DNA from: Candidatus Faecalibacterium faecipullorum
GTDB taxonomy: Bacteria > Bacillota > Clostridia > Oscillospirales > Ruminococcaceae
DNA: 29,254 nucleotides
Assembly: GCA_019118985.1 (NCBI GenBank)
Contig: DWXX01000101.1
Span: 1 to 29,254, forward strand
Direction: 5' to 3'
The notes under the pieces were generated by a model. That model was not told where the DNA came from and searched no databases. It worked only from the letters and a program-made list of their open reading frames with translations. Numbering within the stretch: position 1 is the stretch's first letter; each line of letters starts with the position of its first letter. This document shows positions 9,404 to 16,657 of the stretch, piece after piece. The translations under genes were made by a program, and so were the position numbers.

Positions 9404-9432
9404 ATTGTAGTTTGATCTTTTCGGAAAGTCAA
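9404..9432 (-). promoter_or_regulatory. Promoter of the AlbA_2 regulator gene
   Basis: On the minus strand, TTGACT (9432-9427) and TACAAT (9409-9404) are separated by 17 bp, close to sigma-70 consensus. The start would fall near 9397, about 20 bp before the ATG. One copy of the repeated 11-bp motif (9410-9420) lies inside the spacer. Confidence 0.8.
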
Positions 9433-9612
9433 CGAATTTCCTTCAATCTTTTTTGACCTTGTTCCATCTTTTGTTTGATCTTTGCGTTTCGTTTTGGATT
9501 TTGTTCCATCTTTGCGGGGAACTTTGTAACATGTTTCGTTTTCTGTTCGATCTTTCTTCACTTTCCGCAAAAGATCGAAGAGAAGATGGAACGAGATGGA
9601 ACGAGATGGAAG
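9410..9612. repeat. Array of ~10 copies of an 11-bp motif, helically phased
   Basis: The consensus, read on +, is GTTYSATCTTT. Copies in that direction start at 9410, 9441, 9461, 9473, 9503 and 9545. Copies in the opposite direction lie at 9570-9580, 9582-9592, 9592-9602 and 9602-9612. Offsets from the first forward copy (31, 51, 63, 93 and 135 bp) are near multiples of 10.5 bp, so the sites face one side of the helix. Copies at 9545-9555 and 9570-9580 form an inverted pair. The array starts inside the AlbA_2 gene promoter and extends upstream to the lacI-type terminator, filling the whole intergenic gap. It looks like a cooperative protein-binding region. Confidence 0.75.
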
Positions 9613-9620
9613 AAGATGCA

Positions 9621-9657
9621 AAAAGGCCGGGGACCGCTTGCAGGTCCCTGGCCTTTT
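9621..9657 (-). terminator. Terminator of the LacI-type gene
   Basis: The 15-bp stem AAAAGGCCGGGGACC (9621-9635) pairs with GGTCCCTGGCCTTTT (9643-9657), with one G-T wobble and a 7-base loop. On the minus strand it ends in a T run directly downstream of the regulator's stop codon. It is nearly symmetric, so it could also stop transcription from the other direction. Confidence 0.85.
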
Positions 9658-9671
9658 GTCGTCTGGTCTGT

Positions 9672-10667
9672 TTATGGTCTGCGGGGGGCGGGGCCGGTGG
9701 AGCCGCGCAGGATCAGCTGGCCGTGCAGCAGCAGGCTGCTGATGGGCACCCCGTTCAGCAGGCTGTCCAGCGCGTAGTAGCCGCTTTTGCCGAGCTGCAG
9801 CCGGTCCTGCCGGATGGTGGTCAGCGGCGGGGAGGTGTGGGCGCAGAAGGGCAGGTCGTCGAAGCCGACGATGCTCAGCTGTTCGGGCACACGGATGCCC
9901 AGCTCGAGGCAGCGGATGAGGGCGGTGTGGGCCATCAGGTCGTTGCTGCACAGAATGGCCGTCACCCCCTGCGCGAGCATCCGGGGCAGGTGGGTGTCCA
10001 CGCACTCGGAGAAGTAGTACGAGTACCCCGCCATCGAGTTGCCGGCGGGCAGCTTGCGGCGGCGCACCTCGTTGAAAAAGCACTTGTACCGCACCTGATA
10101 GATGTGGCTGCCCAGCGCGCCGCTCAAATAGCCGATGCGGCGGTGGCCCATGGCGTACAGCGCCTCGATGGCCTGGCCGATGGCCTCGTTGTTGTCGATG
10201 CCGAGGGTGGAGACGGTGGGGTTGCCCCGGATGAGGTTGTCGTACAGCACCGCCGGGGTGTGGCTGCGGGTAAAGTCCTTCATCCATGGGTCGAGCAGGG
10301 TCAGGCCCAGAAACAGCGCCCCGATGTAGCCCTCCCGCAGCATATAGGCGTCGTAAGGGGCGGACTTCTGTATCTCTTCGGTCAGGGGGACCACTCGCAC
10401 GCTGTAGCCCATGGGCTCGGCCATCTGACGGAAGCCGGTGATGATGTCGGTGCCGAAATCCTCGGATTTGGCGTAGTCCATGTGCTCGATGAAGATGGCG
10501 AGGGTGCGCGCCGCGCCCCGCCGCGCCCGGGTGTAGCCCAGGGTGACCGCCGTGTCCAGGATGGTCTTGCGCAGGCTCTCGCTGATGTCGGGCGCGCCGT
10601 TCAGCGCTTTGGACACCGTCCCCTTTGTGACGCCTACCTTTTTTGCAATATCGTCCATGGTCGGCAC
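9672..10667 (-). CDS. LacI-family transcriptional regulator of the maltodextrin locus
   Basis: A 331-residue LacI/GalR-type regulator. The helix-turn-helix DDIAKKVGVTKGTVSKALNG is at residues 5-24, followed by a periplasmic-binding-protein-like effector domain (TLAIFIEH to the end; GHRRIGYLSG and QLSIVGFDDLPF are typical). The GTG start at 10667 is chosen because GGGAGG (minus strand, 10676-10681) lies nine bases before it. The ATG three codons later would be too far away. The stretch between helix-turn-helix and effector domain (LGYTRARRGAARTLAIF) is shorter than usual, and the canonical hinge-helix segment is not evident. It is divergent from malE, so it probably senses a maltodextrin-type sugar and controls the transporter and enzymes. 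Confidence 0.92.
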   Translation of the reverse strand: MPTMDDIAKKVGVTKGTVSKALNGAPDISESLRKTILDTAVTLGYTRARRGAARTLAIFIEHMDYAKSEDFGTDIITGFRQMAEPMGYSVRVVPLTEEIQKSAPYDAYMLREGYIGALFLGLTLLDPWMKDFTRSHTPAVLYDNLIRGNPTVSTLGIDNNEAIGQAIEALYAMGHRRIGYLSGALGSHIYQVRYKCFFNEVRRRKLPAGNSMAGYSYYFSECVDTHLPRMLAQGVTAILCSNDLMAHTALIRCLELGIRVPEQLSIVGFDDLPFCAHTSPPLTTIRQDRLQLGKSGYYALDSLLNGVPISSLLLHGQLILRGSTGPAPRRP

Positions 10668-10704
10668 TGCGGCAGCCCTCCCTTTCTTTGGCCATGTCCT
10701 ATTT

Positions 10705-10733
10705 ATTATAATCGACCGGGCGGCAAAACGCAA
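10705..10733 (-). promoter_or_regulatory. Probable promoter of the LacI-type gene
   Basis: On the minus strand there is a perfect TATAAT (10710-10705), 17 bp from TTGCGT (10733-10728), a weak -35. The start would be near 10698, giving a leader of about 30 bases. The -35 lies in a CGCAAACG-like sequence that resembles LacI-family half sites, so autoregulation is possible. Confidence 0.5.
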
Positions 10734-10737
10734 ACGG

Positions 10738-10759
10738 CGAAACTGCAAGAAAAGTTTCG
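10738..10759. promoter_or_regulatory. Inverted repeat CGAAAC-N10-GTTTCG, possible operator
   Basis: CGAAAC (10738-10743) and GTTTCG (10754-10759) form an inverted repeat just upstream of the regulator's -35 region. The same hexamer recurs at the malE promoter and upstream of the GH31 gene. A role as a binding site for the neighbouring LacI-type protein is inferred only. Confidence 0.4.
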
Positions 10760-10857
10760 TACGGCGCGGGAACCGGAAAGCACCGTCAAAACGAAATAAA
10801 GTCATACCGATTTGTTGTGTGCCTTTCACAAATATCTTTTTCATCCGCAAAAAAGTC

Positions 10858-10886
10858 TTGATTTTCTGTGAACACTGGATTATAGT
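10858..10886 (+). promoter_or_regulatory. Promoter of malEFG
   Basis: TTGATT (10858-10863) and TATAGT (10881-10886) are separated by 17 bp. The predicted start is near 10893, about 70 bp before the malE ATG and just before the CGAAAC element at 10897. This is the only good promoter in the 295-bp divergent gap on this strand. Confidence 0.7.
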
Positions 10887-10896
10887 AAGTACAAAG

Positions 10897-10918
10897 CGAA
10901 ACATTACGAAACTTTCGC
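10897..10918 (+). promoter_or_regulatory. Candidate operator downstream of the malE promoter
   Basis: CGAAACATTACGAAACTT (10897-10914) holds two direct CGAAAC copies 10 bp apart. Its right half forms an 11-bp odd palindrome, CGAAA-C-TTTCG (10907-10917). It covers roughly +4 to +25 of the predicted malE transcript, where a repressor would block RNA polymerase. An element matching 16 of 18 bases occurs upstream of the GH31 gene at 27022-27039. Confidence 0.5.
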
Positions 10919-10962
10919 GCAGGAGGAAACCAGCCAAAATCAGCAAGAGGAGGAATTGCCAC

Positions 10963-12225
10963 ATGCGCAAGAAACTATCCGCGCCCCGCGTTCTGTCCAG
11001 AAGGGAGTTCATCCGTCTGTCTGCGGCGGCTACGGCGGCCGCCGCGGGCGGCGCGCTGAGCGGATGCTCCGGCTCGGGCGGGGGCGAAAACGTCCGTCTC
11101 ATGGTCTGGAGCCCGTCCCTCGACCAGGCCAAGGACAGCGGCGAATGGCTGCAGACCTGCTGCAACCGCTTTGCCGAGCTGCACCCCGAGTGGGACATCA
11201 CCTTTGTCTACGGCGTCGTCGACGAGACCGCCGCCGGCACCACCGTCTCGCAGGATACCGAGGCGAGCGCCGATGTGTTCATGTTCACCAACGACGTGCT
11301 GAACAACCTGATCGACGCCGGGGCCATGGCCAAGTTCGGCGGCATCTACGCCGACGAGATCAAGGCCACCAACAGCGAGGCGCTGCTCGCGTCGCTGACG
11401 GTGGACGACTACATCTACGGCGTGCCCTTCACCACCAACACCTGGTTCATGTACTATGACAAGCGCGTCTTTACCGAAGAGGACGTCAAGAGCCTGGACG
11501 CCATGCTGGCCAAAGGGGTGGTCAGCTTCCCCTTCACCAACTCCTGGTATCTGCCGGCCTTCTATTTCGGCAACGGCTGCACCCTGTTCGGCGACGGCAC
11601 CCAGGAAGAGCTGGGCGCCGACTTCGGCGGCGAGAACGCCGTCGAGGTGACCAACTACCTGATCGACCTGTACCAGAACCCCAACTTCATCGTCGACGCC
11701 GACGGCTCGGGTCTGGCCGGCATGCGGGACGGCAGCGTCAAGGCCATCTTCACCGGCTCGTGGGACGCCGCCGCCCTCAAGGAGATCCTGGGCGACAACA
11801 TGGGGGTCGCGGCCCTGCCCACCTACAACCTGAACGGCGAGGAAAAGCAGATGTACGCCTACGCCGGCAGCAAGGCCATCGGGGTCAACGTCCACAGCAA
11901 GTACATGGTCCAGGCCATCCAACTGGCCATCTATCTGGGCGGCGCCGAGGCGCAGCAGCTGCACTACGACCTGCGCACCGTCATCCCCTGCAACACCGAG
12001 CTGCTGGCCGACCCCGCCATCGCAAACGACGAGCTGGTGGCCGCCCAGAACGAGACCTTCGACCGCACCTCGATCCTCCAGCCCTTCGTCGCGTCGATGA
12101 CCAACTGCTGGACCCCCGTCGAGAACCTGGGCAAGGGCATCCGCAGCGGGACCATCACCCACGAAAACGCCGCCGAGCAGACCAAGGCCATGAACGATGC
12201 CATGAACAGCGACGGCATCTCGTAA
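10963..12225 (+). CDS. malE: Maltodextrin-binding lipoprotein (ABC transporter), Tat-like signal
   Basis: A 420-residue extracellular solute-binding protein of the family 1 (MalE-like) type that would capture maltose or maltodextrins for MalFG. The N-terminus reads MRKKLSAPRVLSRREFIRLS, then an alanine-rich stretch and the lipobox LSGC (Cys35). It should therefore be a lipid-anchored protein, and SRREFIR matches the twin-arginine (Tat) export motif. The mature part begins with VRLMVWSPSLDQAK, as in sugar-binding proteins. The ATG at 10963 has GAGGAGG at 10947-10953. It leads the operon malE-F-G after a divergent LacI-type regulator. Maltodextrin specificity is inferred from the neighbours, since binding residues were not compared. 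Confidence 0.9.
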   Translation: MRKKLSAPRVLSRREFIRLSAAATAAAAGGALSGCSGSGGGENVRLMVWSPSLDQAKDSGEWLQTCCNRFAELHPEWDITFVYGVVDETAAGTTVSQDTEASADVFMFTNDVLNNLIDAGAMAKFGGIYADEIKATNSEALLASLTVDDYIYGVPFTTNTWFMYYDKRVFTEEDVKSLDAMLAKGVVSFPFTNSWYLPAFYFGNGCTLFGDGTQEELGADFGGENAVEVTNYLIDLYQNPNFIVDADGSGLAGMRDGSVKAIFTGSWDAAALKEILGDNMGVAALPTYNLNGEEKQMYAYAGSKAIGVNVHSKYMVQAIQLAIYLGGAEAQQLHYDLRTVIPCNTELLADPAIANDELVAAQNETFDRTSILQPFVASMTNCWTPVENLGKGIRSGTITHENAAEQTKAMNDAMNSDGIS

Positions 12226-12243
12226 GAAAGGGAGGATGTAAGG

Positions 12244-13635
12244 ATGAATGCAACCAGCGCGCTTAAAATGCGCAGCACCCTGCGGGCCGACAACCCCGTC
12301 ACCTGCATGGAGGCGCTGAAAAACGGCGACACCATGGTCAAGCTGTCCACCGTCGTCATGGGCCTGGGCAACATGGCCCACAAGCAGGTGGCCAAGGGGC
12401 TGCTGTTCCTGGCGGCAGAAGCGGCCTACATCGCCTTTATGGTGATGTACGGCCTGCACAACCTGGCCATGCTGCCCGGCCTGGGCAGCGTCGAACAGCA
12501 GGAATACTGGAACGAGGAGCTGCAGATCTTTGAGTACACCCAGGGCGACCGTTCCATCCTGATCCTGCTGTACGGCCTGGCCACCATCCTGCTGACCTGC
12601 GTGATGTTCTGGATCTGGCGCGGCACCCTCAAGAGCGGCTACGCCGCCCAGCTGAACGAGGCCGCCGGCCGCCGCGTCAACACCCTGGCCGAGGACATCG
12701 CCGACCTGTTCGACGCAAACCTCTACCGCCTGCTGATGACCCCGCCGATGTTCTTCATCGGCATCCTGACCATCCTGCCGCTGATCTTCATGATCTGCAT
12801 GGCCTTCACCAGCTACAGCAAGATCGGCAACCACCTGGTTCTGTTCGACTGGGTGGGGCTGGACAACTTCGTCACCCTGTTCGACTCGAACTCGGTCCTG
12901 GGCTCCACCTTCTGGCGGGTGCTGGGCTGGACGCTGGTCTGGGCTTTCTTCGCCACCTTCACCAACTACTTTGCCGGCATGATCCTTGCCATCATCATCA
13001 ACCGCAAGGACACCAAGGCCAAGGGCTTCTGGCGGTTCTGCTTCGTCCTGCCCTGCGCGGTGCCGATGTTCGTCTCGCTGCTGATCATGCGCACCATGCT
13101 GCAGCCCGAGGGCGCCGTCAACGTCCTGCTGCGGCAGATGGGGGTCATCGCCGCCGGCGAGAGCCTGCCCTTCTTCACCGACCCGACCTGGGCGCGGGTG
13201 ACCGTCATCCTCATCAATATCTGGGTGGGCGTGCCCTACACCCTGCTGCAGCTGACCGGCGTTTTGCAGAACATCCCCGCCGACCTGTACGAGGCGGCGA
13301 CGGTGGACGGCGCCAACGCGGTGCAGACCTTCTTCCGCATCACGCTGCCCTATATGTTCTACGTCACCACCCCCTACCTGATCTCGACCTTCACCGGCAA
13401 CGTCAACAACTTCAACGTCATCTACCTGCTGAGCGGCGGCGACCCCGTCACTGACCTTGCCTCCACCGCCGGCAGTACCGACCTGCTGGTCACCTGGCTG
13501 TACAAGCTGACCATCGACCGTCAGTACTACAACGTGGGCGCGGTCGTCGGCATCCTGACGTTCATCATCCTGGCCATCGGCTCGCTGCTGACCTATCGCC
13601 GCAGCAAGTCCTACCGTGAAGAAGGAGGGTTCTGA
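12244..13635 (+). CDS. malF: Maltodextrin ABC transporter permease MalF
   Basis: A 463-residue inner-membrane permease of the binding-protein-dependent transport family. About eight membrane segments are visible, near residues 49-76, 103-126, 167-191, 227-252, 267-285, 317-342, 370-390 and 431-451. The cytoplasmic EAA loop that docks the ATPase reads EAATVDGANAVQTFFRITLP (350-369). The N-terminal part, with two extra segments and a soluble loop (about 77-102), resembles MalF rather than shorter sugar permeases. GGAGG at 12231-12235 precedes the ATG at 12244. Its end carries the ribosome site of malG. No ATPase (MalK/MsmX type) is encoded beside it, so the ATPase must come from elsewhere. Confidence 0.93.
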   Translation: MNATSALKMRSTLRADNPVTCMEALKNGDTMVKLSTVVMGLGNMAHKQVAKGLLFLAAEAAYIAFMVMYGLHNLAMLPGLGSVEQQEYWNEELQIFEYTQGDRSILILLYGLATILLTCVMFWIWRGTLKSGYAAQLNEAAGRRVNTLAEDIADLFDANLYRLLMTPPMFFIGILTILPLIFMICMAFTSYSKIGNHLVLFDWVGLDNFVTLFDSNSVLGSTFWRVLGWTLVWAFFATFTNYFAGMILAIIINRKDTKAKGFWRFCFVLPCAVPMFVSLLIMRTMLQPEGAVNVLLRQMGVIAAGESLPFFTDPTWARVTVILINIWVGVPYTLLQLTGVLQNIPADLYEAATVDGANAVQTFFRITLPYMFYVTTPYLISTFTGNVNNFNVIYLLSGGDPVTDLASTAGSTDLLVTWLYKLTIDRQYYNVGAVVGILTFIILAIGSLLTYRRSKSYREEGGF

Positions 13636-13637
13636 GC

Positions 13638-14522
13638 ATGAGCAGCAATACCAAAGCGGCAAAACAGCTGAGCGCCAAGCGCATCCGCACCCGCAACAAC
13701 ATCATCGTCTACATCGTTTTGAGCGTCCTTGCCTTCATCTGGCTGTTCCCGGTGGCGTGGATCGTCATGACCAGCTTCCGCGGCGAGAAGGGCAGCTACA
13801 TCTCCACCTTCTTCCCCAAGACCTACACGCTGGACAACTACATCAAACTGTTCACCGACACCAGCCTGCTCAACTTCCCGCAGATGTTTTTGAACACGTT
13901 GTTCGTCGCCATCTGCTCGTGCATCCTGTCCTCCTTCTTCCTGCTGTCGGCGGCCTACTGCCTGTCGCGGCTGCGCTTCAAGCTCCGCCGGCCCTACATG
14001 AACATGGCCATGATTTTGGGCCTGTTCCCCGGCTTCATGTCGATGGTGGCGGTCTACTTCATCCTGAAGGCGGTCGGCCTGACCGAGGGCAACGGCGTCC
14101 GTCTGGCGCTCATCCTCTGCTACTCGGGCGGCGCGGCGCTGGGCTTCCAGATCACCAAGGGCTTTTTCGACACCATCCCGATGGCCCTGGACGAGGCGGC
14201 GCTGCTGGACGGCTGCACCCGGTGGCAGATCTTCACCAAGATCACCCTGCCGCTGTCCAAGCCCATCGTCATCTACACCATCCTGACCAGCTTCATGGGC
14301 CCCTGGGTCGACTTCGTCTTTGCCAAGGTCATCTGCCGGGCCAACGCCGACCAGTACACCGTGGCCATCGGCCTGTGGAAAATGCTGGAGAAAGAGTACA
14401 TCGACAGCTGGTACACCAGCTTTGCAGCCGGCGCGGTGCTGATCTCCATCCCCATCGCCCTGCTCTTCCTCAAGCTGCAGAAATACTACGTCAACGGCAT
14501 GGCCGGCGCGGTCAAGGGCTGA
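13638..14522 (+). CDS. malG: Maltodextrin ABC transporter permease MalG
   Basis: The second membrane subunit, 294 residues, with six predicted segments (about 21-45, 85-108, 119-145, 154-172, 208-228 and 261-281). The EAA loop EAALLDGCTRWQIFTKITLP (186-205) has the expected alignment for contact with the ATPase. The ATG at 13638 begins two bases after the malF stop, and its AAGGAGGG (13622-13629) lies within malF, indicating coupled translation. A strong hairpin terminator follows at 14564-14601. The transporter may therefore be expressed more highly than the enzyme genes behind it. Confidence 0.94.
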   Translation: MSSNTKAAKQLSAKRIRTRNNIIVYIVLSVLAFIWLFPVAWIVMTSFRGEKGSYISTFFPKTYTLDNYIKLFTDTSLLNFPQMFLNTLFVAICSCILSSFFLLSAAYCLSRLRFKLRRPYMNMAMILGLFPGFMSMVAVYFILKAVGLTEGNGVRLALILCYSGGAALGFQITKGFFDTIPMALDEAALLDGCTRWQIFTKITLPLSKPIVIYTILTSFMGPWVDFVFAKVICRANADQYTVAIGLWKMLEKEYIDSWYTSFAAGAVLISIPIALLFLKLQKYYVNGMAGAVKG

Positions 14523-14563
14523 GCGGTATTCTCTGATTCTTCTTCATCTTCTCCCTATGCGCA

Positions 14564-14601
14564 GCAGCCGCCAGACCGTCACATCTGGCGGCTGCCTTTT
14601 T
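14564..14601 (+). terminator. Intrinsic terminator or attenuator after malG
   Basis: Perfect 12-bp stem GCAGCCGCCAGA (14564-14575) with TCTGGCGGCTGC (14584-14595), an 8-base loop, then CTTTTT. Only 33 bp separate it from the next gene and no promoter is recognisable there. It probably lets some transcripts through, producing less enzyme mRNA than transporter mRNA. Confidence 0.88.
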
Positions 14602-14634
14602 CGCGAATCTTCATAAAAAGGACGGTCCATTTCT

Positions 14635-16629
14635 ATGCAGACTGCTACAAACCCTGCGGCAGCTTCGGCCCGCCGCAAGATGTATGATTCCCGGGCGTTC
14701 GAGGCGCAGTTCCACACCGACGCGCCGCTGGGGGCGCTGTGGGGCCCCGAGGCCACCCGCTTTGCCCTGTGGGCCCCCACCGCCCGCTCGGTCAGCCTGT
14801 CGGTCTATGACAGCGGGGCGGGGGGCGCCCCCGCCCTCACCCTCGAGATGGCCCGCGGCGCCCGCGGCGTCTGGCAGGCCGAGCTTGCCGGCAACTGGGA
14901 CGGCCGGTACTACGACTTTGCCGTCACCGACAGCGACGGCGTCACCCGCGCCACCGCCGACCCCTGGGCCCGCGCCTGCGGCAAGGACGGCGGGCGCAGC
15001 ATGGTCATCGACCTGCGCCGCACCGACCCCGACGGCTGGGCCGCCGACGCGCCCCCCGCCCGCGCCCCCGAGGACATCATCTGGGAGGTACACGTCAAGG
15101 ACTTTTCCCACGATATACACAGCGGGGTGCCGGCTGCGCTGCGGGGCAAATACAAGGCGCTGACGCTGACCGGCACCACCCTCGACGGGGACGGGGCGCA
15201 CCCCACCTGCCTCGATTACCTGAAAGACCTGGGGGTGAACTGCGTGCAGCTGATGCCGGTGTTCGACTACGGCTCTGTGCCGGAGGACGAGCCCGACGCC
15301 TTCAACTGGGGGTACGACCCGGTCAACTACAACGTCCCCGACGGCAGCTACGCCACCGACTGCGCCGACGGGGCGGTCCGCATCCGGGAGCTGAAGGAGG
15401 CGGTGCAGGCGCTGCACAAAAACGGCTTCCGGGTCATCATGGACGTGGTGTACAACCATACCTACAGGCTGGACTCCTGGCTGTGGCGGTGCGAGCCGTG
15501 GTACTTCTACCGGCAGAACCCCGACGGCGCCCCCGCCGACGGCTCGGGCTGCGGCAACGACCTCGCGTCCGAGCGGAGCATGTGCGCCCGCTATATCCTC
15601 GAGTCGGTGCTCTACTGGGCCGAGGAATACCACATGGACGGCTTCCGCTTCGACCTGATGGCCCTGCTGGACACCGGGCTGATGGAGCGCATCCGCGCAG
15701 AGCTGGACCGCCGCTGGGGCAAAGGGGAAAAGATCCTCTACGGCGAGCCGTGGAGCGCCCGCGGCACCCCCATGCACCGCGGCGCAAAGCCCGCCGGCAA
15801 GCGGGCCCTGCGCGCCATGGACGAGAACATCGGCGCCTTCTGCGACGCCACCCGCGACCTGGTCAAGGGGCACATCCTGCACGCCGAGCGGCCCGGCTTT
15901 GTCAACGGCGGGTCGGCCCGGCTGAGCGACCTGGCCGCCGCCGTCGTCGGCTGGGCGGGGGCAGAGGGCGGGCGGTTCGCGGTGCGGGCCCCCTCGCAGA
16001 CCATCAACTACCTGTCCAGCCACGACGACTGGACCTTGTGGGACAAGCTGGTCATCACCATGGACCCCGCCCGCGCCTACGACCGGCCCGACCCCGCCAT
16101 ACTGCGGGCCAACCGGCTGGCGGCGGCCTTCTGCTTCGGCTGTCAGGGACGGTGGTTCCTGCTGGCCGGGGAGGAGTTCGGCCGCACCAAGCAGGGGCTG
16201 CAGAACAGCTTCAACGCCTCGGCCGGGCTCAATCAGCTGGACTGGGCCCGCGCATGGGCCGGCCCCTGGCGGGCGCTGACCGAATACTACAAGGGCCTGA
16301 TGGCCCTGCGGGGGCTGCTGCCCGGCCTGTGCGACAAGGGGCTGGACGCCCGCCGCCGCCTGCTTGCGGCCTGGCGCCCGGGGCGGCTGTGCGCCGCCTT
16401 CCGGCTGGACAACGCCGCCCCGGGCGGCGGCAGCCGCTGGGACGAGCTGCTGCTGGTCTACAACGCCGGGGCGCAGCCCCGCTCCCTCGCCCTGCCCGAC
16501 GGGCGCTGGCAGGTGCTGGCCGACGATGAGAGCAGCACCCGCTGGCAGGAGGCCGCCCCCGCCCTGCTGACCGGCAGGGCCGAAGCGCCCGCCGCCGGCG
16601 CGCTGATCCTGGGCCGGGTCTCGATTTGA
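14635..16629 (+). CDS. pulA: Type I pullulanase (GH13_14), cytoplasmic
   Basis: A 664-residue enzyme predicted to hydrolyse alpha-1,6 branch points in pullulan-like and branched maltodextrins. A CBM48-type domain (about 35-110, TRFALWAPTARSVSLSVYD) precedes the catalytic barrel. The type I pullulanase signature is present as FNWGYDPVNYNVPDGSYAT (223-241; family form YNWGYDP). Catalytic residues are Asp340 in DGFRFDLMAL, Glu371 in ILYGEPW and Asp464 in YLSSHDD; region I is DVVYNH (270-275). There is no signal peptide, so it acts on imported substrate. The ATG at 14635 has AAAAAGGA 12 bases before it. Met16 is a possible alternative start. It comes after the malG terminator and ahead of the GH133 gene. 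Confidence 0.9.
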   Translation: MQTATNPAAASARRKMYDSRAFEAQFHTDAPLGALWGPEATRFALWAPTARSVSLSVYDSGAGGAPALTLEMARGARGVWQAELAGNWDGRYYDFAVTDSDGVTRATADPWARACGKDGGRSMVIDLRRTDPDGWAADAPPARAPEDIIWEVHVKDFSHDIHSGVPAALRGKYKALTLTGTTLDGDGAHPTCLDYLKDLGVNCVQLMPVFDYGSVPEDEPDAFNWGYDPVNYNVPDGSYATDCADGAVRIRELKEAVQALHKNGFRVIMDVVYNHTYRLDSWLWRCEPWYFYRQNPDGAPADGSGCGNDLASERSMCARYILESVLYWAEEYHMDGFRFDLMALLDTGLMERIRAELDRRWGKGEKILYGEPWSARGTPMHRGAKPAGKRALRAMDENIGAFCDATRDLVKGHILHAERPGFVNGGSARLSDLAAAVVGWAGAEGGRFAVRAPSQTINYLSSHDDWTLWDKLVITMDPARAYDRPDPAILRANRLAAAFCFGCQGRWFLLAGEEFGRTKQGLQNSFNASAGLNQLDWARAWAGPWRALTEYYKGLMALRGLLPGLCDKGLDARRRLLAAWRPGRLCAAFRLDNAAPGGGSRWDELLLVYNAGAQPRSLALPDGRWQVLADDESSTRWQEAAPALLTGRAEAPAAGALILGRVSI

Positions 16630-16657
16630 CATACAGGCATACAGGAGGAACACAAAG

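Noticed and set aside
9410..9612. CRISPR array
   Set aside because: Units are only 11 bp, spacing varies, orientation switches, and there are no spacers of uniform length or cas genes.
10897..10918. Catabolite-control (cre) site at malE
   Set aside because: The element does not fit the cre pattern TG-N-AA-N-CG-N4-CA, and it recurs in a direct-repeat form.
10975..13662. Minus-strand open frame of about 895 codons opposite malE-malF
   Set aside because: Same GC-driven shadow effect; no ribosome site and no recognisable domain. Similar shadows lie at 14611-18355, 19098-22160, 22478-24475 and 24527-26995.
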